Positions 36,201 through 45,184 of a stretch of 64,000 nt of DNA are shown piece by piece. The DNA is from Janthinobacterium sp. PAMC25594 (GTDB taxonomy: Bacteria; Pseudomonadota; Gammaproteobacteria; Burkholderiales; Burkholderiaceae_D). The stretch covers positions 4,216,001-4,280,000 of the forward strand of contig NZ_CP080377.1 in the NCBI RefSeq assembly GCF_019443505.1. The letters run 5' to 3'. The position numbers and the translations under genes are program-made. The notes beneath the pieces are model-generated. The model was not told the origin of the DNA. It saw only the letters and a list, made by a program, of their open reading frames with translations, and did not search any database. Position 1 is the stretch's first letter. The number at the start of each line of letters is the position of its first letter.

Positions 36201-36591
36201 ACGGTAACGTCGACACGGAGACGGGGTCGAACTGCGGCTCGCCCAGCGCATTGAGATTCAGGCGGGCAAAGCACGAGCGTCCCAGCAGCTCTGTTTTTTC
36301 TGTTTCGGCGATGTTTTCCGGGCCGTTGGCCGGCGGACAAGCCTTGTTGATTTCCGCCTTGTCGAACACGCCGAGGAACAGCGAAAAGCCGTCGATCTCG
36401 CGGTCGGACGGCACTTGCCATTGCGTGGCGAACTGCAGCGGCAATTGCGCCAGCTGTTCGCGCTGCAGGAGACGCACGGTGGACTGGTCTTCAACGTCCG
36501 TGATTTGATTCAGGTCAAACGGGATAAAGAATTCGATCTTGTGCCAATACTCCAGGATAGCCAGGAGGCGCTGCTGTTCTGCCTGATTCAT
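33253..36591 (-). CDS. Large SF1 (Upf1-like) helicase / AAA protein
   Basis: The 1112-residue protein has Walker A GPPGTGKTTLL near residues 343-353, Walker B WLFIDEAGQAVPQAAL, motif V-VI HTFQGKEQSVVML and NLLNVALTRAQHYVYIVGN, the DNA2/NAM7/UPF1 helicase layout. An N-terminal domain of about 330 residues (starting AILEYWHKIEFFIPF) and a long helical insertion (about 540-720) are not recognisable. The start is the first ATG after a non-coding stretch; no clear ribosome site. No partner gene is adjacent. Functions considered are RNA/DNA remodelling or defence; neither is shown. Confidence 0.85.
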   Translation of the reverse strand: MNQAEQQRLLAILEYWHKIEFFIPFDLNQITDVEDQSTVRLLQREQLAQLPLQFATQWQVPSDREIDGFSLFLGVFDKAEINKACPPANGPENIAETEKTELLGRSCFARLNLNALGEPQFDPVSVSTLPWALGRARTPDWSGLSLDAFSDSQLVLQDNLRNFAASRAPQQVTDEAGNVSSPLSGMEIAALADLLRDWAGFHPAAGQPLAVLELRTRKKRAAVAEGNLAEASQNRSLNFDDAVEPSIDILNSFYLDDLEQIIRAVRGGKLPATVAAYLTPLAQDERIDLYSPAGRQALAAMLNPGNMNRGHWLEDASYAMSLMQQFAIHGARTGLSERGIFSVNGPPGTGKTTLLRELFADNIVRRAAVLSCLDRAGDAFIGKVAVAFEGVRDPITIARLRPELTGFEMVVASSNNAAVENISGDLPKPKQLGKEWARTRYFESVARRVVADGNGANRALAEQEAPWGLMSCALGNSANRRRFISNFYDDDWDKTTARKTPNAQNIRQWLASYQGVSFAQAAREFRETEHVVEKALAEHAQYAALWQAVGTCTEADFIQASQQALIAAEQEMDTANGALSGALAQQDTLLASKKELLEEERLVALTQPGFFARLFRTAPARAYKEAVIANAEAQRQAARDVSAIKLLLKGELEPRCERARNSLHIALRTAQSRQREWDDSTELLRRARMRFPTIIAPATLDELDGDALQIGGLWHEPALARLRSRLFAKALALHEAWLAEVAKKGGPGFGGNLLAVSKLLKNKRAYDQSHIAMVWHSLFMVVPVVSTTFASFARQFQGMGPESLGWLFIDEAGQAVPQAALGSLWRAKRAVVVGDPLQIEPVFTVPGRLVQALSALSPHTQDGSYAPTSVSVQTLADKANRYGAVVGAGSAQPLWIGSPLRVHRRCVEPMFSLANSIAYEDKMVYGLTDRTPPAGARGLTRGPSRWIDAVGPVSYKQVVPVQLDFVLEVLLKLYRRDGKLPDMYVITPFKAVRNELRSRIVDMDWDRRLGYGKAPTARELRQWSSQMVGTVHTFQGKEQSVVMLVLGADDSTAGAAQWAAATPNLLNVALTRAQHYVYIVGNPLLWGQLPHFAPACAQLPHTGMHEFLVEMG

Positions 36592-36705
36592 GATGACCAA
36601 TATTTTGTAAAGCGAGCGAGGATTGTAAAGGGTATGCGCGGCGCGTGTTTTGCACTTTCGCCTATTGCGCGGGCTTTGCGGCAAAAAAAGTGGCGATTGC
36701 GGACG

Positions 36706-36737
36706 AAAAAAAGCCAGGCAGCAACTTCCTGCCTGGC
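36706..36737 (-). terminator. Intrinsic terminator of the chemoreceptor at 36793
   Basis: GCCAGGCA (36713-36720) pairs with TGCCTGGC (36730-36737) around nine bases; the reverse strand continues with a long T run. It lies 55 bases after the receptor stop. Confidence 0.8.
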
Positions 36738-36792
36738 CTTCCCCCGTCGTGATGTTGCTGGGTGTTAAAACTCTTGTATTAAAACTCGTAGA

Positions 36793-38499
36793 TTAAAACT
36801 CTTCCCATTCGCTTTCTGCGCCAGCATTGCTGCGGCGTGCCGGCGCGGCCGCGACGGCCTTGCGCGCGGGTGCGGGCTTGGCGGCGGGGCGTGCGATGGC
36901 GGGCGCTGCCGGCGTGGTGCGCACAGGCGTCAGCCTGGCTGCGCTGGCGACATGGTTGCCGGTTTTAAAGAAGCCCACCACGTGCGCCAGCTCGCCTGCC
37001 TGCTCCTGCATGCTTTGCGAGGCGGCCGCCGCTTCTTCCACCAAGGCCGCGTTTTGCTGCGTCACTTCATCCATCTGGGCAATGGCCATGTTGATCTGCT
37101 CGATGCCGATGGTTTGCTCGTGCGTGGCGGAGGTAATCTCTCCCATGATGTCGGTCACGCGCACGATGCTGTCGACGATGTCGCCCATGGTCTGGCCCGC
37201 TTCATTGACGAGGCGCGAACCCGTGTCCACGTTGGCGACGGAGGCGGCGATGAGTTCCTTGATTTCTTTTGCTGCGCCAGCCGATCTTTGGGCAAGATTA
37301 CGCACCTCGGTGGCGACGACGGCGAAGCCGCGTCCCTGCTCGCCCGCGCGCGCCGCTTCCACGGCCGCGTTCAAGGCAAGAATGTTGGTCTGGAAGGCGA
37401 TGCCGTCGATGACGCCGATGATGTCGACGATTTTCTTCGACGACGCGTTAATGGTGCCCATGGTGTCGACCACTTGCGAGACGATGCTGCCGCCGCGCAC
37501 GGCCACTTCCGATGCGCTTTTCGCCAGCTGGTTCGCCTGGCGCGCGTTGTCCGCGTTCTGTTTCACGGTGGAAGTCAGTTCTTCCATGGCCGACGCCGTT
37601 TCTTCCAGCGAACTGGCTTGCTCTTCCGTGCGGGAAGACAGGTCGAGGTTGCCGGCGGCAATTTCGCTCGATGCCGTGGAAATCGCCTCCGTGCCATGGC
37701 GCACCTGCGCCACCACGCCCAATAAACTGTCGTTCATGGCTTTCAGGGCACCCAGCAGGCGTCCCGTTTCATCGCTGGAATTGACGACGATGTGCGACGA
37801 CAAGTCGCCGGAGGCCACGGTTTCGGCCACGCTGACGGCCGCATTGATGGGCTGGGTGATCGAGCGCGTGATGATCCAGGCAACAAAAGCGCCCAGCAGC
37901 ACGGCCACGCTGCCCAGGATGATCATGTAGGCGCGCGCGCTGGCGCTCAGCGTTTCGGTATCCGTTGCCGCCTGCGCCGCCTGTTCGCCTTCATACGCGA
38001 CCAGGCTGTCGAGCGCGCCCAGCACGATCTTCAGGCTCGGTGCCGCCTGCTGCGTCAAAAAGGCGATCGCCTCTTCCGTCTGGCCCGCATTGCGCAGCTC
38101 GATGACCTTGTTGTTCAGCGGCGCGCCCGATTTCAGGGCCGCGTCCAGCTCGGCCATCAGCGCCGTTTCCTTGTCCGTCGAGATCTTCTTTTGCAAGGTT
38201 TCCTTGGCGGCGCCGTATTTCTTGCGCGCTTCGCCGATCTTTGCCAGTTCCGCCTGCACCAGCGCTTCCGTCGGCGCCACTACAATGCTCGTGATCGCCA
38301 GGGTAATGTTGCGCACGTTGTCGCTCATGGTGTTGGCGGCCGCCATCTTGACGTTCTTGTCGGCCACGATGTCGTGGGTGCGCGCGCTCAGTTGACCCAT
38401 GGAATACAGGCCGACGAGCAAGACGGCCACCAGCAGGCCGAGGACGACAGCAAACCCGATTCCGAGACGGGTGCCGATTTTGAATTGTGTGAGTGACAT
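36793..38499 (-). CDS. Methyl-accepting chemotaxis protein with four-helix sensor
   Basis: The 568-residue receptor has TM1 (about 12-32), a periplasmic four-helix-bundle region (about 35-190), TM2 (about 195-215), HAMP ([21 protein letters not shown]), and the signalling coiled coil with [20 protein letters not shown]. It ends in SEWEEF after an Ala/Pro-rich tether, a CheR/CheB-docking pentapeptide of the NWETF kind. A palindrome ATACAA-AAAC-TTGTAT lies 109 bases before the ATG. The ligand is unknown. Confidence 0.93.
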   Translation of the reverse strand: MSLTQFKIGTRLGIGFAVVLGLLVAVLLVGLYSMGQLSARTHDIVADKNVKMAAANTMSDNVRNITLAITSIVVAPTEALVQAELAKIGEARKKYGAAKETLQKKISTDKETALMAELDAALKSGAPLNNKVIELRNAGQTEEAIAFLTQQAAPSLKIVLGALDSLVAYEGEQAAQAATDTETLSASARAYMIILGSVAVLLGAFVAWIITRSITQPINAAVSVAETVASGDLSSHIVVNSSDETGRLLGALKAMNDSLLGVVAQVRHGTEAISTASSEIAAGNLDLSSRTEEQASSLEETASAMEELTSTVKQNADNARQANQLAKSASEVAVRGGSIVSQVVDTMGTINASSKKIVDIIGVIDGIAFQTNILALNAAVEAARAGEQGRGFAVVATEVRNLAQRSAGAAKEIKELIAASVANVDTGSRLVNEAGQTMGDIVDSIVRVTDIMGEITSATHEQTIGIEQINMAIAQMDEVTQQNAALVEEAAAASQSMQEQAGELAHVVGFFKTGNHVASAARLTPVRTTPAAPAIARPAAKPAPARKAVAAAPARRSNAGAESEWEEF

Positions 38500-38607
38500 G
38501 ATTGCTTTCGTGGTGCGGAAGTGAGGGAAAACGTCGACAAGCCAAGGCTACGGGTTTATACGTAGGGGCGACCAGCCTGTAATTGTTCCTCAAAATTTCG
38601 CACCGCA

Positions 38608-38623
38608 ATACAAAAACTTGTAT
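38608..38623. promoter_or_regulatory. Perfect palindrome upstream of the chemoreceptor gene
   Basis: ATACAA (38608-38613), AAAC, TTGTAT (38618-38623) is a perfect six-base inverted repeat. It lies in the gap between the chemoreceptor start and the LysR-type stop. It could be an operator; no regulator is suggested by the sequence. Confidence 0.35.
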
Positions 38624-38703
38624 CAAGTCCTCAGAAATCTGAAAATTGGTAGCAAATTGAATAAGTTGTCGTGTGGAAACAACGAGCGCAAGCGCAGGAA
38701 ACA

Positions 38704-39594
38704 TCAGCGCTGGGGAAATACGTGGGCAGTGAGGAAGTCGATGAAGGCGCGCAGTTTCGGCGTCAGGTGGCGGCTGCTGGGCCACAGGATGCGGAAGGCG
38801 CCGTCGTGCCGGCGGTGCGCATCCAGCACCGGCTGCAAGCGGCCCGCGTGCAGCGCCGCGCGCACGGCAAAGTCGGGCAGGGCGGCGATGCCCAGGCCGC
38901 TTTCGGCAAAGTGCAGCAGGGTCTCGACATTGTTGCAGTTCAGTAGCGCCGGCAAGCCCGCCGCATGCAGGGCGGGCCACTCGGGCAGCGGCCACGCTTC
39001 GACCTTGCCGCTGCTGGGAAATTTGTACAGCAAACAAGTGTGCTGCGCCAGGTCGGCGGGCAGCGCGGGCGTGCCGTGCCGCGCCAGGTAGGCGGGCGCG
39101 GCCACCAGCTGCAGCTGGAACTGGCCCAGCTGGCGGCTCATCAGGCGGCTGTCGGCACTTTCTCCCGCGCGCACGACGGCGTCGTAGCCTTCCTCGATCA
39201 CGTCGACCCGGCGGTCGCTGAAATCGAGGTCCAGTTCCACCTGCGGATAGGCGCGCGCAAAGGCCGCCAGCACGGGATTGAGCAAGCTGCCGACCTGCGG
39301 CAGGCTGACGCGCAAGCGGCCTTGCGGTGCGCTCTTGCTGTTCGATAACTCCAGCTCGGCCGCTTCGATCTCGCCCAGGATGCGCCGGCAGCGTTCGAGA
39401 AACACGGTGCCTTCGCTGGTCAGCGCGATGCTGCGCGTGCTGCGGTGAAACAGGCGCACGCCGAGGCGCTCTTCCAGCCGCGCGATGCTCTTGCCCACGG
39501 CCGAGGCGGAAATGCCCAGCACGCGGCCCGCCGCGACAAAACTGCGCAGCTCCGCCGCCTGCACGAAGGCAGTGAATCCCGCCAGGTTATCCAT
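38704..39594 (-). CDS. LysR-family transcriptional regulator
   Basis: The 296-residue regulator has the N-terminal winged HTH (MDNLAGFTAFVQAAELRSFVAAGRVLGISASAVGKSIARLEERLG, 1-45) and a periplasmic-binding-like effector domain. The ATG at 39594 has AGGGA upstream. It is divergent, 113 bases away, from a serine hydrolase-MFS pair, the usual position for a LysR regulator of those genes. Confidence 0.92.
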   Translation of the reverse strand: MDNLAGFTAFVQAAELRSFVAAGRVLGISASAVGKSIARLEERLGVRLFHRSTRSIALTSEGTVFLERCRRILGEIEAAELELSNSKSAPQGRLRVSLPQVGSLLNPVLAAFARAYPQVELDLDFSDRRVDVIEEGYDAVVRAGESADSRLMSRQLGQFQLQLVAAPAYLARHGTPALPADLAQHTCLLYKFPSSGKVEAWPLPEWPALHAAGLPALLNCNNVETLLHFAESGLGIAALPDFAVRAALHAGRLQPVLDAHRRHDGAFRILWPSSRHLTPKLRAFIDFLTAHVFPQR

Positions 39595-39707
39595 ATTTTC
39601 CCTTTTGATTGCGGATGCCAACGTCCGCACAGACAGAAACTATAGCCTGTTTTTCTTTGCTCGCGCCTGCCTTACCTTGGCAGCTCGATCATTTGAAAGG
39701 CTACGCC

Positions 39708-40889
39708 ATGATGTACAACTTCTCTCCTGCGGCCTTGTCCGCCCGCATCGACCCCTTGCTCGATGCCGTGCTGCAGCAGCAACGCCTGGTGGGCGCCGTG
39801 GTGCTGGTGCGCCAGCGTGGCCAGGAAATCTATCGGCGCGCCGCCGGCCACCTGGACCGCGAGGCAGGCACGCCCATGCGCGAGGATGCCGTCTTCCGCC
39901 TGGCGTCCGTCAGCAAACCCATCGTCTCGACGGCCGCGCTGGCGCTGGTGGGGCAGGGGAGCTTGGGCCTGGACGACCCGGTGGCGCGCTGGCTGCCATA
40001 TTTTGCGCCGCGCCAGCCGGACGGCACGGTGGCGGCGATGACCGTGCGCCACTTGCTCACGCACACGGCGGGACTCGACTACGGCTTTTTCCAGCCGCCG
40101 GGCGGCGCGTATGCGCAGGCGGGGGTGTCGGACGGCATGGATGCGTCCCATATTTCTCTGGAAGACAACCTGCGCCGCCTGGCCACGGTGCCGCTCGCGA
40201 CTGCGCCGGGCGCGCGCTGGGCGTATTCGATCGCCACCGACGTGCTGGGCGCCGTGATCGAAGCGGTGACTGATCTGCCGCTGGCGCACGCCGTGGCACA
40301 GCTGGTGACGGGGCCGCTGGCCATGCGCGACACGGGTTTTATCAGCACGGACGCGGCGCGCCTGGCTGTGGCGTATGCGGACCGCACAGCGGGAGAATTG
40401 CAGCCGCGCCGTTTGCTGGACGAGGGCGAAGACCATCTGCCGTTTCTTGAAGGCATGGCCGGCTTTACCTTGTCGCCGGCAAGGGCGCTCGACGCGCAGG
40501 CGTACCCGTCCGGCGGCGCCGGCATGCTCGGCTCGGCCCCCGACTTCATGCGTCTGCTGGAAACCTTGCGACTGGGCGGCGCGCCGCTGCTGCCGCCAGC
40601 GCTGGCGCGCCAGATGGGAGAAAGCCAGACGAACGGCTTCGACTTGCCATTCTGGCCCGGCCGTGGCTTCGGCCTGGGTTTTACGGTGTTGACGGACCCG
40701 CTTGCGGCCGCCACGCCGGAATCGGCGGGCACGTGGCGCATGGGCGGCACGTATGGTCACTCGTGGTTTGTCGACCCGGCGCAGGAATTGTCCGTGGTGG
40801 CGTTCACGAATACGGCATTGGAGGGCATGGCGGGGCCGTTCGTCACGCAACTGTGCCAGGCCGTGTATGGCGCCAAGGAAATGCCATGA
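39708..40889 (+). CDS. Serine hydrolase of the beta-lactamase (class C-like) family
   Basis: The 393-residue protein has the SxxK motif S67-V-S-K70, a Tyr motif near 173 (AYSIATDVLG), and the C-terminal GTYGHSWFVDP that replaces the KTG box. No signal peptide is seen, so it is probably cytoplasmic and an esterase or peptidase rather than a true beta-lactamase. GAAAGG precedes the first of two ATG codons by seven bases. It overlaps the MFS gene by four bases, so the two are one operon, probably under the divergent LysR regulator. Confidence 0.87.
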   Translation: MMYNFSPAALSARIDPLLDAVLQQQRLVGAVVLVRQRGQEIYRRAAGHLDREAGTPMREDAVFRLASVSKPIVSTAALALVGQGSLGLDDPVARWLPYFAPRQPDGTVAAMTVRHLLTHTAGLDYGFFQPPGGAYAQAGVSDGMDASHISLEDNLRRLATVPLATAPGARWAYSIATDVLGAVIEAVTDLPLAHAVAQLVTGPLAMRDTGFISTDAARLAVAYADRTAGELQPRRLLDEGEDHLPFLEGMAGFTLSPARALDAQAYPSGGAGMLGSAPDFMRLLETLRLGGAPLLPPALARQMGESQTNGFDLPFWPGRGFGLGFTVLTDPLAAATPESAGTWRMGGTYGHSWFVDPAQELSVVAFTNTALEGMAGPFVTQLCQAVYGAKEMP

Positions 40890-42076
40890 CGCGCCCGCAC
40901 CCCATCGTCTTTCTCGCGCTGGGCCTGTTCGGCGTGTATTGCATCGAGTTTGGCGTGGTCGGCATCTTGCCGATGATTATGCAGCGCTATGCCGTGACGG
41001 CCGCGCAGGCGGGCTCATTGGTGAGCCTGTTCGCGCTGGTGATCGCCGTGGGCGGCCCTTTCCTCGTGCTGCTGGCCACGCGCTGGCGCCGCAAGCGCGT
41101 GTTGATCGTCTCCCTGCTGGTGTTCGCGCTGGCCAGCGTGGCCTCGGCGTATGCACCGCGCTTCGGGTTGCTGCTGGCGCTGCGCGTGGTGCCAGCCCTG
41201 TTCCACCCCGTATATTTTTCGCTGGCCATGGTGGCGGCCGCCGCCCTGTATCCGCCGCGGCAGGCGGCGCGGGCGGGCGCGCATGCGTTCACGGGCACCA
41301 GCATGGGCATGGTGCTGGGCATCCCGCTGACGACGTGGATCGCCGCGCAAGTTGGCTATGAGGCATCGTTTTTGGCTTGCGCCCTCGTCAACGTGCTGGC
41401 GGCGCTGGGGCTATACCTGTTCTTGCCCGACACGCCGCGCGAGGCGCCGCTGGCGTATGGCCGTCAGCTGGCCGTGCTGCGCAAACCCGCCCTGTGGTTC
41501 ACCATTGCCGCCGCCGTGCTGGTGTTTGCCGCCATGTTTGCCGTGTATGCGTATGCGGCCGCGTATCTGCAGCAGGTGGCGGGCTTGTCGGCGCGCCAGA
41601 CGGGGCTGGCGCTGGTGGTGTTTGGCGTGGGTGGCGTGGCGGGCAATCTGTTCGCGGGGCGCCAGCTGGGCACGCACGTGCTGCGCACGGTGCTGTTGCA
41701 GCCTGTGCTGTTGGGGCTGGCGTACTGGCTGCTGTACCGGCATGTGGGCAGCGACATCGGCTGGCTGGCCCTGGCCGTGTTGCTGCTGTTCTGGGGCGCC
41801 GCGCATACGAGCGGACTGATCGTCACGCAAGTGTGGCTCAGCAGCGAAGCGCGCGAGGCGCCCGCGTTCGCCATCGGCGTGTATATCGCCGCCATCAACC
41901 TGGGCGTGACGCTGGGCGCGCTGGCCGGTGGCATGGCCATCGAGTCTTATGGCATGCCGGGGGCGCTGGCCTGCGGCGCGCTGCTGGGGGCGCTGGCGCT
42001 GGCAGCGATTGCCGTGAAAGCGTGGCTGTACCGCCCGCCGTCAGTCCTCGATATGGTTGGGGATGCGAAACAGTAA
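40886..42076 (+). CDS. MFS transporter
   Basis: The 396-residue protein has twelve hydrophobic segments and the MFS loop motif ATRWRRKRVLI between TM2 and TM3. It matches the DHA1-type sugar/drug efflux group (phrases IEFGVVGILPMIMQRY and GTSMGMVLGIPLTTWIA). It begins at the ATGA overlap with the hydrolase stop. Its last 36 bases overlap the DinB gene end, convergently. The substrate may be related to that of the hydrolase; this is inference. Confidence 0.9.
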   Translation: MTRPHPIVFLALGLFGVYCIEFGVVGILPMIMQRYAVTAAQAGSLVSLFALVIAVGGPFLVLLATRWRRKRVLIVSLLVFALASVASAYAPRFGLLLALRVVPALFHPVYFSLAMVAAAALYPPRQAARAGAHAFTGTSMGMVLGIPLTTWIAAQVGYEASFLACALVNVLAALGLYLFLPDTPREAPLAYGRQLAVLRKPALWFTIAAAVLVFAAMFAVYAYAAAYLQQVAGLSARQTGLALVVFGVGGVAGNLFAGRQLGTHVLRTVLLQPVLLGLAYWLLYRHVGSDIGWLALAVLLLFWGAAHTSGLIVTQVWLSSEAREAPAFAIGVYIAAINLGVTLGALAGGMAIESYGMPGALACGALLGALALAAIAVKAWLYRPPSVLDMVGDAKQ

Positions 42077-42586
42077 ATCCGTGTCGCCGATGTCCACGCC
42101 CGCCTGCGACAGCAGGGTGCTGGCCTGGCCCCGGTGATGCGTCTGGTGATTGAAAAAATGCATGAGCAGGCTGAAGAACTCGCGCCGGTTCGGCCCCTTG
42201 CTGTTGCGGTAGTCGAGCAAATGGTCGAGGTCTTCTTCGCGGATGGAGGCGGCCCAGTCGATGATGACCTGGTCCAGCCACAGCCGGTGCGAGTGCATGG
42301 CGGAAAAATCGTCGGCCGCGAACAGCGGGTGTGTCAGCGAGGTGGGCGGCGTGATGGCGCGGATGGGGTCGAGCAGCGGGAAACCGGCCGGATGTTTCGC
42401 GTAACGCTGCAGCCACAGCGTATCGCCCACCATCACGTGGTTCAGGGTGGCCAGCAGGGAGCCGAAAAAGGCGCCCCGCTCGCGCTGCAGCTCGCCGGGC
42501 GGCAGGCTGGCCGCCGCCGCGTAGACCTTGGCATTCATCCACTGGTTGTAATCGGCCATCAGGCAAATGTGGGCGCAACGGCTCAT
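42041..42586 (-). CDS. DinB-family protein
   Basis: The 181-residue protein is a four-helix DinB/YfiT-type protein with the three-His metal site: His in TLNHVMVGD, and the pair in LLMHFFNHQTHHRGQ. Members are thiol-dependent S-transferase-like enzymes or of unknown function. The ATG at 42586 follows GGAGG. It overlaps the MFS gene convergently by 36 bases. Confidence 0.9.
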   Translation of the reverse strand: MSRCAHICLMADYNQWMNAKVYAAAASLPPGELQRERGAFFGSLLATLNHVMVGDTLWLQRYAKHPAGFPLLDPIRAITPPTSLTHPLFAADDFSAMHSHRLWLDQVIIDWAASIREEDLDHLLDYRNSKGPNRREFFSLLMHFFNHQTHHRGQASTLLSQAGVDIGDTDLLFRIPNHIED

Positions 42587-42619
42587 GGACAAACCTCCGT
42601 AAATGAATGAAAGGCTATT

Positions 42620-43219
42620 TTATACAGACTTCAAAAACGCGCGTATGCCGGCCAGCAGCATTTCAATCGCCATCGCCGTCAGGATCAGGCCCATCAGGCG
42701 CTCGAACGCCGTCATGACCCTTGGACCGAGCGCCCGCTGCAAGCGTTCGGCGCACAGGAAGACGGCCAGCCAGACGACGGCCACGGCCGTCAAGCCCGCC
42801 ACGTGGGCGATCACTTCATTGACTTCGTGCGAGGAAAACAGCAGCACGGTCGCCAATGCCGACGGGCCGGCCAGCGCGGGGATGGCCAGCGGCACGATGA
42901 ACGGTTCGCCGGCCATCTCGTGATCGCTATTGCCCGCATTGGGTTGTGGAAACACCATGCGCATGGCAATCAGGAACAGGATTACGCCGCCGCCTATGCG
43001 CAGCGCCACTTCCGATAATTGCAAGGCGTTCAGGAAATGGCGGCCGAAGAACATGAACAGCAGCAAGATGCCGAAGGCGATCATGCACTCGCGCACCACG
43101 ACTTTCCAACGCCGCTCGATGGGTACCCGTTTCAGGGCATTGACGAACAGGGAAACGTTGCCGAACGGGTCGGTGACGAGCAAGAGCAGGATAAAAGTCT
43201 GGAAGAAATTCTGTGTCAT
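42620..43219 (-). CDS. MarC-family integral membrane protein
   Basis: The 199-residue protein has six hydrophobic segments and the MarC family phrases VTDPFGNVSLFV, PLAIPALAGPSALATVLLF and FERLMGLILTAMAIEMLLAGI. Despite its name the family is not shown to give antibiotic resistance, and its function is unknown. The ATG at 43219 is preceded by no clear ribosome site. It sits 33 bases upstream of the DinB gene on the same strand; shared transcription is possible. Confidence 0.88.
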   Translation of the reverse strand: MTQNFFQTFILLLLVTDPFGNVSLFVNALKRVPIERRWKVVVRECMIAFGILLLFMFFGRHFLNALQLSEVALRIGGGVILFLIAMRMVFPQPNAGNSDHEMAGEPFIVPLAIPALAGPSALATVLLFSSHEVNEVIAHVAGLTAVAVVWLAVFLCAERLQRALGPRVMTAFERLMGLILTAMAIEMLLAGIRAFLKSV

Positions 43220-43335
43220 GGTGGTGTGATGGAGGTCAACACCGCTGCCAGGATGGGCGCGGTGCGATAAGGCTTGCGATGATAACAAGAGCGGCGGCTA
43301 TCGCCCATGATTATTGATGCATAGCAGCATTTTTT

Positions 43336-44124
43336 TTACGCGGCGATGACTTTTGCCTGGTAAAACGCGGTCGGCGTGGTGCCGAAATGTTTCTTGAACA
43401 TGGCCGTAAACGCACTCTGGCTGGTGTAGCCATTCTCCATGGCCACGTCGATGACCTTGCTGCCGCGCGCCAATTGTTCCAGCGCCCGCAGCAAACGGGC
43501 CTGCTGGCGCCACTGGCCAAAGCGCATGCCCGTCTGTTTCTGGAACAAACGGTGCAGGCTGCGCTCGGTGATCGCCAGTTCCTGCGCCCAGTGCGCCACC
43601 GTCACTTGCTCTCCCGGTTGTGCCATCAGCCGCGCGCAAATGCCGCGCAGGCGCGCATCGACGGGCAGCGGCAGATGCAGGGGCAGCACGGGCAGGCTGC
43701 CCAGTTCGTGCAACAGCAATTGCAGCAGATGCCAGTCGCGGCTGCCTTCCGTGAAATCGGGTGCGATGTCGACGGCCGCCACGATCAGTTGCCGCAGCAG
43801 GGGGCTGATGTCGAGCACGCAGCTGTGGCCAGGCAACAATGGAGAATTGGCGCAGTTGACGAACACCGTGCGCATTTTCACTGCGCCGCTCATGCGCACC
43901 TGGTGCGCGATGCCGGGCTGCAGCCACACGCCGCGCGTGGGCGGTACCACCCAGCGCCCGCCCTGCGCTTCGATGGTCATCACGCCTTCGATGGCGTACA
44001 GCAATTGCGCATGCGTGTGGCGGTGCACTGAAATCACGTGGCCATGCGCATAGTCGACGGCCAGCGCCATGGCGCGCGCTGTGACGGGCAGCAATTCCTG
44101 AAAGGCGGCGGAGGTGCAATCCAT
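43336..44124 (-). CDS. AraC-family regulator (NimR-like)
   Basis: The 262-residue regulator has an N-terminal cupin (HRHTHAQLLYAIEGVMTIEA, WVVPPTRGVWLQPGIAHQV) and a C-terminal double HTH (VAHWAQELAITERSLHRLFQKQTG; VIDVAMENGYTSQSAFTAMFKKHFGTTPTAFYQ). The subgroup is that of NimR, which represses or activates the adjacent exporter gene. It is divergent from a DMT-family transporter 102 bases away. Confidence 0.92.
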   Translation of the reverse strand: MDCTSAAFQELLPVTARAMALAVDYAHGHVISVHRHTHAQLLYAIEGVMTIEAQGGRWVVPPTRGVWLQPGIAHQVRMSGAVKMRTVFVNCANSPLLPGHSCVLDISPLLRQLIVAAVDIAPDFTEGSRDWHLLQLLLHELGSLPVLPLHLPLPVDARLRGICARLMAQPGEQVTVAHWAQELAITERSLHRLFQKQTGMRFGQWRQQARLLRALEQLARGSKVIDVAMENGYTSQSAFTAMFKKHFGTTPTAFYQAKVIAA

Positions 44125-44226
44125 AAAAGAGGGTCAGTTTTGCGATAGGTATGGACATCTTAGCGCGAGAAAGCGCGGCGCGCCTGCGGCATGATGGTTC
44201 CCCCGCAATTATTTATGGAGCTACGC

Positions 44227-45144
44227 ATGCCTGTGCGCGCCTATCTGTATCCGTTTCTGGCCATGCTGCTGTGGGCTGGCAATGTCGTCGTGTCCAAGCT
44301 GGCCGCGTCCAGCATCGCCCCCACGGCCATCACCTTTTACCGCCTGGTGCTGGTCTTGCTGGTGATGACGCTGTTTATCGTCCGTCCGCTGTGGCGCAAC
44401 CGTGCCGCCATCCGGCGCCAGTGGTGGCAGCTGGCGCTGTGCGGCGTGATGTCGATGGCGCTGTTCCAGAGCCTGTCTTACCGCGCCGCCGAATCGACGA
44501 CGGCGACGAACATGGCCATCGTCACGGCGCTGGCGCCGCTGATGACGGCCCTGCTCAGCGTGCTGCTGCTGGGCGAGCGCCTGACGGTCGGCATGGCGGC
44601 CGGCGGCGTGCTGTCGTTTGGCGGCTTGCTGTACCTGGTGGGGCGCGGCGACGTGCTGGCCTTGCTGCAGCAGGGCGTGCATGCGGGCGACGCGCTGATG
44701 CTGCTGGCCTGCCTGATCTTCGCTTTGTACGGCGTGCTGCTGCGCCGCTGGCGTTTAACGATTCCCGCCTGGCAAGCCATTTATTGCCAGGCGCTGGCGG
44801 CCCTGGCCTGCATGCTGCCGCTGTTCCTGCTGCTGCCGCCCGGCAGCGCCAGGCTGGACGCCACCACCTTGCCCCTGATCGGCTATGCGGGCATCGGCTC
44901 ATCCATCGTCCTGTCCTATTTGTGGATCGAAGGCGTGAAACTGCTGGGGCCGAACCGTTGCAGCATCTACGTCAACCTGCTGCCCCTGCTGACGGCCTTG
45001 CTGGCCATCGTCTGGCTGCATGAAAGCATGCATATATATCACCTGGTCGGCGGCGGTATTTCGCTGCTGGGCGTGCTGCTGGCGCAGACGGTGCAGCGGC
45101 CCCTGTTTGGCCGCTACCGTCCTGAGGTGTCCGGGATTGCCTGA
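44227..45144 (+). CDS. DMT/EamA-family transporter
   Basis: The 305-residue protein has ten hydrophobic segments in two EamA repeats, each opening with the typical LWAGNVVVSKLAASSIAPTA and YGVLLRRW patterns. It exports or imports small metabolites; the substrate is unknown. GGAG precedes the ATG at 44227 by six bases. The divergent NimR-like AraC gene suggests substrate-linked control. Confidence 0.9.
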   Translation: MPVRAYLYPFLAMLLWAGNVVVSKLAASSIAPTAITFYRLVLVLLVMTLFIVRPLWRNRAAIRRQWWQLALCGVMSMALFQSLSYRAAESTTATNMAIVTALAPLMTALLSVLLLGERLTVGMAAGGVLSFGGLLYLVGRGDVLALLQQGVHAGDALMLLACLIFALYGVLLRRWRLTIPAWQAIYCQALAALACMLPLFLLLPPGSARLDATTLPLIGYAGIGSSIVLSYLWIEGVKLLGPNRCSIYVNLLPLLTALLAIVWLHESMHIYHLVGGGISLLGVLLAQTVQRPLFGRYRPEVSGIA

Positions 45145-45184
45145 ATGGCCATGCATAATGGCGGTTTTCGGCAGTGGAGTTGAC

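Noticed and set aside
33253..36591. Helicase as part of a known multi-gene defence system
   Set aside because: The adjacent genes are a sensor kinase and a chemoreceptor; no nuclease, methylase or other partner is nearby.
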